Assembly (NCBI GenBank): GCA_016584305.1
Contig: JACEEZ010012757.1
Span: 89,501 to 153,500, forward strand
Source: Chionoecetes opilio
Lineage: Eukaryota > Arthropoda > Malacostraca > Decapoda > Majidae
DNA: 64,000 bases
Reading direction: 5' to 3'
The notes under the pieces were generated by a model, which worked only from the letters and a program-made list of their open reading frames with translations, searched no databases and was not told where the DNA came from. Position numbers and translations under genes: made by a program. This document shows, in pieces, positions 51,750 to 63,630 of the stretch (position 1 is its first letter; each line of letters begins with the position of its first letter).

Positions 51750-54075
51750 CGCTCGGGGGGGCACAGGTAAATATGGGGGGGCACTCGGGGGGGGGCACAG
51801 GTAAATATGGGGGGGCACTCGGGCGGGCACAGGTAAATATGGGGGGGCACTCGGGGGGGGGGGAGGGGCACAGGTAAATATGGGGGGGCACTCGGGCGGG
51901 CACAGGTAAATATGGGGGGCACTCGGGGGGCACAGGTAAATATGGGGGGCACTCGGAGGGGGGCACAAGGTAAAATATGGGGGCACTCGGGGGGGGGCAC
52001 AGGTAAATATGGGGGGGCACTCGGGCGGGCACAGGTAAATATAGGGGGGGGCACTCGGGGGGGGGGCAACATGTAAATATGGGGGGGCACTCGGGCGGGC
52101 ACAGGTAAATATGGGGGCACTCGGGGGGCACAGGTAAATATGGGGGGGCACTCGGGGGCACAGGTAAATATGGGAGGGCACTCGGGGGGGGCACAGGTAA
52201 ATATGGGGGGGGCACTCGGGGGGGGGGGGCACAGGTAAATATGGGGGCACTCGGGTGGGCACAGGTAAATATGGGGGGGCACTCGGGGGGGGGCACAGGT
52301 AAATATGGGGGCACTCGGGGGGCACAGGTAAATATGGGAGGGCACTCGGGCGGGCACAGGTAAATATGGGGGGGCACTCGGGGGACACAGGTAAATATGG
52401 GGGGGCACTCGGGCGGGCACAGGTAAATATGGGGGGGCACTCGGGGACACAGGTAAATATGGGAGGGCACTCGGGCGGGCACAGGTAAATATGGGGGGCA
52501 CTCGGGGGCACAGTTAAATATGGAGGGCACTCGGGGGGCACAGGTAAATATGGGGGGGCACTCGGGCGGGCACAGGTAAATATGGGGGGGGGCACTCGGG
52601 GCACAGGTAAATATGGGAGGGCACTCGGGGGGGCACAGGTAAATATGGGGGGGCACTCGGGCGGGCACAGGTAAATATGGGGGGCACTCGGGCGGGCACA
52701 GGTAAATATGGGAGGGCACTCGGGGGGGCACAGGTAAATATGGGGGGGGCAACTCGGGGGGCACAGGTAAATATGGGGGGGGCACTCGGGCGGGCACAGG
52801 TAAATATGGGGGGGCACTCGGGGGGCACAGGTAAATATGGGGGCACTCGGGGGGCACAGGTAAATATGGGGGGGCACTCGGGCGGGCACAGGTAAATATG
52901 GGGGGGCACTCGGGGGGGGCACAGGTAAATATGGGAGGGCACTCGGGCGGGCACAGGTAAATATGGGGGGCACTCGGGGGGGCACAGGTAAATATGGGGG
53001 GCACTCGGGGGGGGGCACAGGTAAATATGGGAGGGCACTCGGGCGGGCACAGGTAAATATGGGGGGCACTCGGGCGGGCACAGGTAAATATGGGGGCACT
53101 CGGGGGGGGGGGCAACAGGTAAATATGGGAGGGCACTCGGGGGGCACAGGTAAATATGGGGGCACTCGGGGGGGGGCACAGGTAAATATGGGGGGCACTC
53201 GGGGGGGGGGGGGGCACAGGTAAATATGGGAGGGCACTCGGGGGGCACAGGTAAATATGGGAGGGCACTCGGGCGGGCACAGGTAAATATGGGGCACTCG
53301 GGGGCACAGGTAAATATGGGGACACTCGGGGGGCACAGGAAATATGGGGGGCACTCGGGGGCACAGGTAAATATGGGGTGCTCTCGGAGGGCACAGGTAA
53401 ATATGGGGGAGCACTCGGGGCACAGGTAAATATGGGGGGGGCATTCGGGTTCACAGGTAAATATGGGGGGGCACACGGGGGGCACAGGTAAATATGGGGG
53501 GCACTCAGGCGGGCACAGGTAAATATGGGGGGCACTCAGGCGGGCACAGGTAAACTATGGGGGGCACATCGGGGGGGCACAGGTAAATATGGGGGCACTC
53601 AGGCGGGCACAGGTAAATATGGGGGGCACTCGGGGGGCACAGGTAAATATGGGGGCACTCGGGGGGGCACAGGTAAATATGAGGGGCACTCAGGCGGGCA
53701 CAGGTAAATATGGGGGGCACTCGGGGGGGCACAGGTAAATATGGGTGGGCACTCGGGGGGCACAGGTAAATATGAGGGGCACTCAGGGGGGCACAGGTAA
53801 ATATGGGGGGCACTCGGGGGGCACAGGTAAATATGGGGGGCACTCGGGGGGGCACATGTAAATATGGGTGGGCAATCGGAGGGCACAGGTAAATATGAGG
53901 GCACTCAGGGGGGCACAGGTAAATATGGGGGGCACTCGGGGGGGCACAATTAAATATGGGTGGGCAATCGGAGGGCACAGGTAAATATGAGGGGCACTCA
54001 GGGGGGCACAGGTAAATATGGGGGGCACTCGGGGGGGCACAGGTAAATATGGGGGGCACTCGGGGGGCACAGGTA
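51750..54075. repeat. G-rich minisatellite, unit about 27-35 bp
   Basis: About 75 units of gggcacaggtaaatatgggg + cactcggg with variable G-run lengths (4-12 G) and subtypes (cggg-c-ggg, ctcagg, tgggagg). Each unit holds two or three G runs, so G-quadruplex potential on this strand is high. Minus-strand open frames of 590-615 codons (Pro/Cys/Tyr-rich) are artefacts of a stop-free unit. Confidence 0.95.
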
Positions 54076-54096
54076 TATATGGGGAGAGCGGCACCA

Positions 54097-54221
<125 letters not shown>

Positions 54222-54442
54222 GGTACATTTGTTGCATCATCATGTTATTATAAATCCATTATGAGTAAACATTTTTTTATTAAAACTAATCGTTATTTTT
54301 TCTCAGTATGTTATAAATTTATCTAGTTATTCAAATGAGGGGCATCGTCCTGAAATGGGGGGGCATCCGGGGGGGCACCACCCTAAAATGGGGGGGCACG
54401 TGTCCCCCCAGGTCCCCCCGTAGTTCCGCCTCTGCATATTAC

Positions 54443-55012
54443 CTATGTCATATTTCATTTACCGTCAAATACCGCGTTAACTTTCCTTCCTCCACCTTAA
54501 CCTTCTCTCCTTCCCTCCTCCCCTCCCTCCCTCCTTCCTTCCTTCCTTCCTTCCCTCCTTCCTTAACCTTCCTCTTTCCTTCCTCTCTCCTTCCTTCCTT
54601 CTCTCCCTTCCTTCTTCTCTCCTTCCCGCCTGGCCGGCCAATATCCTGCCTGCCTCCCCCCTCCCATCCTTAAGCCATAAATCCCGCCCTGACCCCAAGT
54701 CGCGGGATTAAGAATTTTACACACGGTGGCTCAACATTCACGGTCAATTTAGCCTGCACCTCCACCCTTCCCTTCCTTCCTCCACCCTTCCCTCTGCCTC
54801 CCTTCCTGCCTCTACCCTTCCATCTCCCTCCATTCCTTCCTCCAATCCCCCCTCCCTCCCTTCTTATAGGTGAGGCGTGGAGGTAGTTTGTGTTGTTTCC
54901 AGGGTTTGGGATGCATGAGTTAGCGAGGTGAGGCAGAGAGAAGCGTGTTTGTGCCTGATTTATTATTATATCAACGTCATGCACAGCCACACAAACACCT
55001 GCCTGGCCTCAC
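54443..55012. other. No gene recognised
   Basis: Pyrimidine-rich ccttcc repeats at 54480-54640 and 54765-54865, otherwise unremarkable. Confidence 0.5.
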
Positions 55013-55017
55013 GGTTG

Positions 55018-55077
55018 ATGAGAGAGAGAGAGAGAGAAGAGAGAGAGAGGGGGAGAGAGAGAGAGAAAAGGAGAGAG

Positions 55078-55109
<32 letters not shown>

Positions 55110-55187
55110 AAAGAGAGAAGATAGCATTAATGGAAGGAAGTAAGGAATGAGAAGTAGGTGATACACTGATAGAGAGAGAGAGAGAGA

Positions 55188-55253
<66 letters not shown>

Positions 55254-55302
55254 GAGAGAGAGAGAGATGAGAGAGAGAGAAGAGAAGAGAGAGAGAGAGA
55301 TT
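55018..55302. repeat. (GA)n-rich region
   Basis: Two (ga)n blocks, 55018-55120 and 55170-55302, with occasional aa or gg interruptions. Another such block is at 55576-55694. Confidence 0.9.
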
Positions 55303-55575
55303 GATATTGATATATTTATTTGGCCATGTAGTTTTGTAATATGAACATATTACATATAGTGATAAAGCCAGGTCCAATAAGCCGAAGCTTTATAGGACCT
55401 GAAAGCAATAATACATAATACATGGCAAGGGACTGGTCAGGCCATTTGAAAATATAAATTTATGGATGGATAATTAAAGGAAGTTAACAATAGTAAACCA
55501 ATCATTTTAAAGCTTAAAAAAAAAAAATCTTAACATAAAAAAAACACGCAAAGAAAAAAAGAAAAGAAAGAAAAA
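55303..55575. other. Unclassified sequence between (GA)n blocks
   Basis: AT-rich; tgatatatttatttggccatgtag followed by gtccaataagccgaagc resembles a retroelement 3' end but no second copy was found in this window. Confidence 0.3.
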
Positions 55576-55623
55576 GAGAGAGAGAGAGAGGAGAGAGAGA
55601 GGAGAGAGGAGAGCGAGAGAGAG

Positions 55624-55696
<73 letters not shown>

Positions 55697-55938
55697 TTGT
55701 AATGTGTGCAAATATACCTAGATGTAGCATATAGGGTCTAAGCTATACTCGTGTGGTCTGGTCCTGTCTGTCTGTATGTGTGTGTGTGTGTGTGAGTGTG
55801 TCTGTGTGTGTGTGTGGTGGGAGGGAGGGCGGTGAGTGGTGAGCGATGATAAAGGTGACAGCTTAAAAGTAATTACATCGTTGTGTCCATAAATATCCTT
55901 TGGCGCTAAATTATTGATGTGACCTGAATCAATGATTG

Positions 55939-55939
<1 letters not shown>

Positions 55940-55988
<49 letters not shown>

Positions 55989-56150
55989 TGTGTGTGTGTG
56001 TGTGTGTTATGTGTGTGAGTTTGTGTGTGTGTGTGTGTGTTGTGTGTGTGTGTGTTATGTGTGTGTGTGTTGTGTGTGTGTGTTATGTGTGTGTGTTGTG
56101 TGTGTGTGTTGTGTGTGTGTGTTATGTGTGTGTGTTGTGTGTGTGTGTGC
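55940..56150. repeat. (GT)n microsatellite with ttatgtg interruptions
   Basis: Imperfect gt repeat with regular gtgtta/gttgtg interruptions. Cys/Val frames are artefacts. Confidence 0.95.
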
Positions 56151-56167
56151 CCTATAGTGTGTGCACC

Positions 56168-56649
56168 TATGGCTGAGGTGGTGATGGTAGAATTACAGTA
56201 TTACTTGTAAATAAAGTCGGTACCGCTTGATTTCAGTCTTTTCATTAATGTCAGCTGGGATAAGTTGATGTTTTGCAAATACTTCACTCGATTTTCCATC
56301 GTCAGAGGGTAATTAAAGAAAGCACGATCACCACACCGTCCACACGCACTGTAAACACGAGAGGGACGAGACTTAGCTGCCTCGACTGCAGCTCATTGCT
56401 TTTACAAGTGGCGCGGCGGCGGCGCAGACAGAATCGTACAGCAAATATGAAAGTAACTTAAATTTTCGTCTGGTTTCAATGAAAATTCACTTAGTAACGT
56501 ATTGAAAATAATTAAATAACATATAATGACTTTATTATGATATATTTATTAGTAGTGTATCAATTCTGCTGTGTCTCTAAAGGCATCATACACCTGGCAG
56601 TGAGTGTCTGGGGGTGCTGTAGCTCTGCAGCCCTATGCCACGAGCCGCC

Positions 56650-56653
<4 letters not shown>
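56168..56653. mobile_element. hAT non-autonomous element, copy 3 (5' lost)
   Basis: Matches the right three quarters of 7304-7956 (from ggctgaggtggtgatgg) and keeps the right terminus gagccgccactg. The left end is replaced by the (gt)n repeat, and a (ca)n tract adjoins the right end. Confidence 0.85.

Positions 56654-56723
<70 letters not shown>
56654..56723. repeat. (CA)n microsatellite
   Basis: About 35 ca dinucleotides. A (gt)n tract follows at 56892-56968. Confidence 0.95.
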
Positions 56724-56725
<2 letters not shown>

Positions 56726-56887
56726 GTAACCGTTATACTGTAACATTAATACAACAATCGATTAATACCCGAAAACCTCATTTATTTATTCATACGTGTT
56801 TCGCAATGCGGGAAGAAAAAATTAACATAAGAACCTTTTCCACACTTACATAATTTAGGATTGTTTTAGCACAGGTGTGAGGGGAAC

Positions 56888-56947
<60 letters not shown>

Positions 56948-57065
56948 GTGTGTGTGTATGTGTGTGTCACATACAGACACATACACACACATTATGTATT
57001 ATGTAACAATCTTTTATGTGAATGTGTCTATATAAGCTAATAGGGTGAATGTGAAGCCATTAAGT

Positions 57066-58200
57066 GTATACATGAGTCTGCCTGCAATGCTGTAACACCA
57101 AGAAGTATTACATGAGTCTACCTGCAATGCTGTAACACCAAGAAGTATTACATGAGTCTGCCTGCAATGCTGTAACACCAAGAAGTATTACATGAGTCTA
57201 CCTGCAATGCTGTAACACCAAGAAGTATTACATGAGTCTGCCTGCAATGTTGTAACACCAAGAAGTATTACATGAGTCTGCCTGCAATGCTGTAACACCA
57301 AGAAGTATTACATGAGTCTGCCTGCAATCTGCCAAATTGCATATCGCTAGTAACACCAAAAAGTATTACATGAGTCTGCCTGCAATGCTGTAACACCAAG
57401 AAGTATTACATGAGTCTGCCTGCAATGCTGTAACACCAAGAAGTATTACATGAGTCTGCCTGCAATGCTGTAACACCAAGAAGTATTACATGAGTCTGCC
57501 TGCAATGCTGTAACACCAAGAAGTATTACATGAGTCTGCCTGCAATGCTGTAACACCAAGAAGTATTACATGAGTCTGCCTGCAATGCTGTAACACCAAG
57601 AAGTATTACATGAGTCTCCTGCAATGCTGTAACACCAAGAAGTATTACATGAGTCTACCCGCAATGCTGTAACACCAAGAAGTATTACCATGAGTCTACC
57701 TGCAATGCTGTAACACCAAGAAGTATTAACAGAGTCTCCTGCCAATGCTGTAAAACCAAAGAGTAATTACATGAGTCTGCCCGCAATGCTTTTAACCCTC
57801 AAGAAGTATTACATGAGTCTGCCTGCAATGCTGTAACACCAAGAAGTATTACATGAGTCTACCTGCAATGCTGTAACACCAAGAAGTATTACATGAGTTG
57901 CCTTTCAATGCTGTACACCAAAAAGTATTACATGAGTCTACCTGCAATGCTGTAAACACCAAGAAGTATTACATAGTCTACCTGCAATGCTGTAACACCA
58001 AGAAGTATTACAGAGTTGCCCTGCAATCTGTAACCCAAGAAGTATTACATGATCTACCTGAATGCTGTAACACCAAAAAGTATTACATAGTCTGCCTGCA
58101 ATGCTGTAACACAAGAATTTTACATGAGTTCCTGAAATGCTGTAACACCAAGAATTTTTACATGGTCCCCTAAAATGCTTAACACCAAGAAGTATTACAT
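57066..58200 (+). repeat. 40-bp minisatellite
   Basis: About 28 units of tacatgagtctgcctgcaat + gctgtaacaccaagaagtat. Units are nearly identical to about 57680, then gain many single-base indels (for example ttaacagagtc, gtaacccaag). Short open frames here are artefacts. Confidence 0.95.
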
Positions 58201-58244
58201 GGGGTTAAGGGGGATGTTTTTTTTTTTAAAACTCAACAACTACC

Positions 58245-58357
58245 CACCTCTCTCTCTCTCTCTTCTCTCTCTCTCTTCTCTCTTTCCCCCTCTCTCTCTC
58301 TCTCTCTCCCTCTTCCTCCCCCCTTTCCCCTTCCCCTCTCTCTCTCTCTTTCTCTCA
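58245..58357. repeat. (CT)n-rich microsatellite
   Basis: tctctc blocks with ttcccc interruptions. Confidence 0.9.
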
Positions 58358-58689
58358 AAAAAAGTATTTTATATAATTTTTAAGTGTTCATTAAAAAGTT
58401 AAGCAGGAAAAACATTCTTAATCATGTAAACTCATATTCTTATAAATATTATTTTGAACATAAAGAAAACTCAAGTGACAGCAAAGAAATTTTTTGTGAA
58501 TCCCTAGCAAACCAACAGCAAAGGGGTCACTTTTTACATATCGCAGTAAGGGTGAACTGAGGAGGAAAAAGACTTTTGGCACACAACGTTAATACCGGAT
58601 ACCCTTTCTCCACTGGGGATAAAACTTGTGTTATTTCAGTGGGTTTAGTTTTCAGGCACTCAATGGGCATAGGTCCAGGTTTTTGGACT

Positions 58690-60985
58690 CCTTGCCCGCC
58701 CTGAGGCCTTGGTTTTTCGACCCCCGCCGCGCTTAAATTTATTTTTCTTCACATGGTCGGGGCACCTTTTGCACTTTTTGGGCCCGGAAGCCCCCCGGTA
58801 TTGGCCTGGTGGTACGCTATAGATACCCACCGGCGGTGTTCACGGAGGGGTTCTAGCAAGGGTGTTCCTCCCCGTGAATTGCTGGCGGTAGCAGGGGAAT
58901 TTTGGGGCCCCACTGACAATTTTTTTTTCGTTGACCGTATCCAGTTGTACGGGACCTTTGCCGGGGGGTTGTTCTTTGTCCTTGCTTTCCCCTTTGCCCT
59001 TTTGCTGGTGCACACCGCTGGTAAACCCCCGGCGGTGTCGCAGCCCCCCCCGGGGGTCGGGGCGCCACTGCCGACGGGCCCCGCGTTTTCAGTCCCCTGT
59101 GCATATGTGGCAGTTGTTGCCCATTTGCTTACTCTCTTTTTTATCGCGGCGCTCCTGTTCCCTAGTGGTCGCTCACCACGGGACTCCTGCATTTGCAGCG
59201 ATTGCTGTGCAGGAAGGGCTTCACCCCCTCACCAAACCCCGTTTGTTTTGCGGGCCCTTTCCCGCTTCCCCCTTTTCAGGGGGGGAATTGCCTTACTCTG
59301 TGAAAAGTTACAATTTTTCATAAACGGGTGGCCCGTGGGCATCGGTCCACGTTTTGGGGCGGGCCCCGCACCCCTCAGAACCCGGGCTGTAATCAAAGGG
59401 TTGGGCCTGCACCTCGTTGGAGTCCGGAGGCGGCTTCAAATGAGCCTTGTACCCTCATAATCTTTCCCCGTTGACGCCTGGGGATGTTGAACATGCGTTA
59501 ATCACTATTCCTCTTCAGTCATGCTGCCTTCCCCCCCGGTCATATGTTGTGTCGGGTTAAGCAGAAGGCCTCGGGACTCCCTTGGGGTCCTTGGGGTCAA
59601 CGTGGGCCCCACTTCCCCCTTTGTGGGCTCACGTCCTCCTCACAAAGCACCGTATCGGTTTGTCCCTAAATGGTGACGGGGTTTCACCCTCTGAGACACT
59701 CGCTCCCGGGTTTTCTAACACGACCTCCCCGGAGGGCTTTCGTCTCCCTCACCCGCAGCCTCCCCCGCAGCAGGCGGGCGGGTGGGCGGCCGCCACGTCG
59801 TCACCTTGGCGAGTTTTGTGACTCCCTGCCCGCCCCTGAGGTTCTTGGTTCGAAACCCCCCCCCGCGCTTGAATTTTACTTTCAATGGGTCGTGGCACCG
59901 TTTTACACTGTTCTTGGGGCCCTGGAAAACCACCCCCGGTGATTAGCCCGGTGGTACGCTTAGATACGTCCACCTGGCGGTGTTCACGGAGGGGTTCTAG
60001 CAAGGTGTTGTTCCCCCCCGTGAATTGCTGGCCCCTACCCGCAGGGGAACTTTTAGACTCCCGCTGAAAATTTTTTTTTTGTTGACCGTACCAGTTTTTG
60101 GAACCTTTGGGGTTTTTTCTTGTCCTTCGTTTCCCTTTTTCCCCTTTCCGTGTGCAACACCCTGTGTACACCCGGCTTTTTCGAGCTCCCCCCGGGGTGC
60201 GGCGCCACTGCACGACTGCCGCGGCTGTTTCAGTGCCTGTGCATATGTGCCGTTTTTGCCCTCCTTTTCTCTGTTTTTGTCGCGGCGCGTCGCTGTTTCC
60301 CCGAAGTGGTCGCGTCCCCCCGGGATCCCGCACTGCAGCGATGGCTGGCAGGGAAAGGGTTCACCACCCCACTCACAGCCGCTCTTTTCGGCCTTCACAT
60401 CACCCCTTTGGGGAGGGATAAGTCCTTACTCGTGGAAACTTTCGTAATTTTATCTCTGTTACTAGCCTTCCCTCAGTTTTTTTGGGGGAGGGACATTGTC
60501 CCCTTTCTCGTGAAAAGCTCCCAATTTTCACACGTCGGCGTTTGGGATCGGTCCACGGGCTTGGGGTGGCCCCCAGCCTCAAACCCGGTTCTGTAATCGA
60601 AGGGGCCTGCCCCCTCGTTGGAGCGCGGAGGCGGGGTTAAAATGACCTTGTACCCCATAATCTTTCCCCGTTGACGCCCGGGGATGTTAACATGCGTCAA
60701 ATCACTATTGCCTCTTTAGTCAATGCTGCCTTGCCCCCGGGGTGCATATTGTAAATGTCTGGGAGCAGGGGCTCAGGGGCTCCCTTGAGGACCTTGGGTC
60801 AAAAGCGGGCTTCACTTCCTCTTGTGGGCTCACGTCCCCCCCCAAAGCACCCTATCGGGTTTGGGCCCTCAAGTGAAGGGGGGCGTTGCCCCCGAGACAC
60901 TCGCTCCCCGGGGCTTTAGCACGCCTGCAGTGGGGAAGGTCTCGTCTTCTCACACGCAGCCTCGCCCGCACAGGCAGTGGCGGGT
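58690..60985. repeat. Tandem duplication, unit about 1.13 kb, GC-rich
   Basis: Landmarks recur at a spacing of about 1.13 kb. ggtgttcacggaggggttctag occurs at about 58835 and 59979. The cctttccc-type block and gcatatgtg occur at 59101 and 60240. ctttccccgttgacgcc occurs at 59463 and 60662. Copies differ by many homopolymer-length changes. Frames of up to 235 codons are present in one copy but not preserved in the other, so coding is unlikely. Confidence 0.8.
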
Positions 60986-62698
60986 CCGCCGCCCCCGTCG
61001 TCCCTTTGGGGAGGGTGGGGCGCCGGCTCTCCCTCGACGGGAGCGAATCGTCCTCGTCCTCCCGGTCTTGCGGCTCACCCGCTTTTCCCGGACAATCTCG
61101 GGAGGCGCAATAGTGGGAAAATTTCAAAGACGCTTGGGGCGGAAGTGAACGACAAACAGCACTGACAGGTCAACCTTTCCTTGAGAAACACTTAATTCTG
61201 TAAATCTTGAATCAGGTTCCCCTTTGTATAATTTTCTTTTTAAGGGGGTTAAAAGCCCCCTCTTAAATTTGATCCCGACAAAGGTGTCGGGTCAAGGGTG
61301 TTAATATTTCTTATTTCATGTCACGTACACGACGGGAACCCCTTGACGCTATCGCAGACCTCACAGCGTTTTGGGGCCCCGGGATGGCAGCAATGGGAAG
61401 GAAGCGCCATTGCTTTACACATCCCGGTGTTGACTCGTTCTGCCCCCAGGGGGATGGCAGTCACTTCCTTGCCTTCTGGGATGCGAATGAACAGGGGATT
61501 TCCATTGTCTGGGTCACCCCGTAGCCTTTCTTTTGAAAAGGCAGTGATTTGAGGGGCCGGACCCCGCCGTATTTAAAGGTGTTTTTTTTTGAGAAATGGG
61601 GCCCGCCACTTCCAGCTTGGATCTAAGGATGGGCTAAGTAGGAAGATCTGATTGGCGGGCTCACCGTGGCTTCCCAGTCCGGCTGACCTCCATACTCCGG
61701 CCCCCCGCACCGTAGCGCTTTTCCTCACCCCCCAACTCCAACCTCATTGGTTTCCAAATTTCTGGCCGCACCGACACCTTATAGTACAGAATAATGCTTA
61801 AATGACTAATGTACTTTACGTATAGTGTGAATAGCCTTTATGTAGAATGTTACTACAAGCATCTTTCCCTCGCCCCTCAACTCCCCCACCTTCCAAAACC
61901 GCTGGCCGCACCAACCCTTCATAGGGGTTGCGGCTCTTACAACCGTGTTTTTCATCGGCGCAATATCTATATACACGACCCCGATCAACCGACCCGAATT
62001 GAATTTTACTCCGGGTGTAGGGAAGATTGTAAAAGGGGGAAGGTTCTGTACTAGTGACCGTAATTCAGCTCTATTGTAGTGATGTTATAAGACGTGTGTC
62101 CCCTTTTGAAGATTGTATCAGGTCCTATGACGTTTCTTTCTTTCTTTTTAATTTTATAATCATCAAGATGAAACCCTTTGGGCCCTAGACGAAAATTTAC
62201 GGGATAAATTTGTCCAGCTTAACGAGATTACGCTATGCATTCTGGTTTTTTTCTAGCAAAAACAAGTTTTTGAGATAAGTTTTTTTACTTTAAAAAAAAC
62301 TAATTTATTGGATTTTTATTGATGTAATATAATTATGTATATTTTGGTTATAACAGTGAAATTTACTCTTATTACCTATTTCTCGTTAGGAAAGACGTAT
62401 TTTGGGAAATATTTTTTACAGCAATTTTAACTCCCAAGAAAAATGTTGTTTTAGTATGTAGTAGTATGAATATTAGTTGTAAATTATACTCGTGTTTATG
62501 AGTGAGCAAAACCCCCTCCTAAGAGATACTTTTTAAAAAAATGATGTGAAAATACCGGCCCTTTTAATAGGTTTTGGGGAGGGAGGTTTTGGTTTGGTTT
62601 AAAAAATTTTTTGTTTTGCCAATGAAATTATTAGTCCTAGAGGAAACATTAATAGGGTAACAACAAACAAACGTTAAGCTAGATGGGTTTTACTTATT
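60986..62698. other. No gene recognised
   Basis: GC-rich to about 61780, then AT-rich. A short block (cgcccctcaactcc ... ctggccgcacc) occurs at 61862-61915 with a relative at about 61722-61775. A 68-codon frame at 61318-61524 has no recognisable motif. Confidence 0.4.
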
Positions 62699-62702
62699 GG
62701 TT

Positions 62703-62995
62703 ACGAGCGAGCGCTAAGCGCTCGTGAGTCCTCACTCACTCGGATTTTTCCGGGATAAGCGGCAGACCCGACCGACCGACCGTCACGCTTTTCAGGAGCT
62801 TATATCTTTGGAATCCCGCTTCCGATTGACAAGCGGTCTTCGCTATCTGATAGCCCCATTCAATCCCTACAGTTTCAGCGTAAAAAGGCAAAGGTAAATG
62901 GAGTTTAGATGACAGCAGACAAATTTCCTTGCTATCGATAGTCCGGGTGACGCCGCACGTGCGCACGTGCGGCGGGTTTCTACGGGCTCGCTCGT
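62703..62995. repeat. Short element with inverted ends and a 24-bp palindrome
   Basis: acgagcgagc at 62703-62712 is mirrored at 62986-62995. Inside are gcgctaagcgc near the left end and a perfect 24-bp palindrome at 62951-62974 (cgccgcacgtgc and its complement). A 76-codon minus-strand frame (62736-62966) spans it but has no identified domain. Possibly a small DNA transposon. Confidence 0.45.
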
Positions 62996-63469
62996 CCTTC
63001 CCCTGATTAAGGCGTTTTACTGGTATAATAGATATCTCAAAAAGGGGTACACCTTTGATTTTCAGTAAAAAATCATATTTTCTTAAATAATTCGAAAACT
63101 ATGAGGTTTACAGGACATTTCTAGGATAGAGTAAAGATAAAGCTTGAGCCTTTCTGATGAGCAATAGCAAAATGAATTTGAAGTTTAAATAAGTGAGAAA
63201 ATTGTATTGGTATATTTTTGACTATACTATTAAATATCTCAAAATCTACAAGAGATAATTGACTTCTGATAATGGCATTGGATAGACCGCATCAACCTTA
63301 ACAACTTTGCTTCTATGCATTTTTACCCTTGGCCATAGACCACTGTATACCTGGACTGTTCACGCGACAATGCTTTGAATTGCGGGGCTGCATAGGGGCC
63401 TGCGGGGCGCCCGACAAAAAGATATAGCGGTCTATGGACTATCATATAGACTGGTTTATCAGTATATAT

Positions 63470-63630
63470 GATATACTGTAATCTTTGTAAATGTTTGTTC
63501 TATAATATCATTAAATAAAAAACAGTAAAACACGCTAAAGAAATGCCATTACGAGACTATGAAGAAATATGCATGAACTTAATATTTACTTAACTCTTCG
63601 CCATTTAAAACTTTGCGAGTCAACTTTTAT
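63470..63630 (+). repeat. Interspersed repeat shared with 33.2 kb
   Basis: Matches 33220-34040 without the hAT insertion, showing the empty insertion site acgctaaag near 63530. Confidence 0.7.

Noticed and set aside
51672..53535. Minus-strand open frames of 590-615 codons (Pro/Cys/Tyr repeats)
   Set aside because: They come from a stop-free G-rich minisatellite inside a hAT element and are open in more than one frame.
57066..58200. Regular 40-bp direct repeats as a CRISPR array
   Set aside because: No spacers separate the units; it is an ordinary tandem array.
58753..59460. 235-codon frame in GC-rich DNA
   Set aside because: The corresponding frame in the second copy of the tandem unit is broken, and no domain is recognisable.
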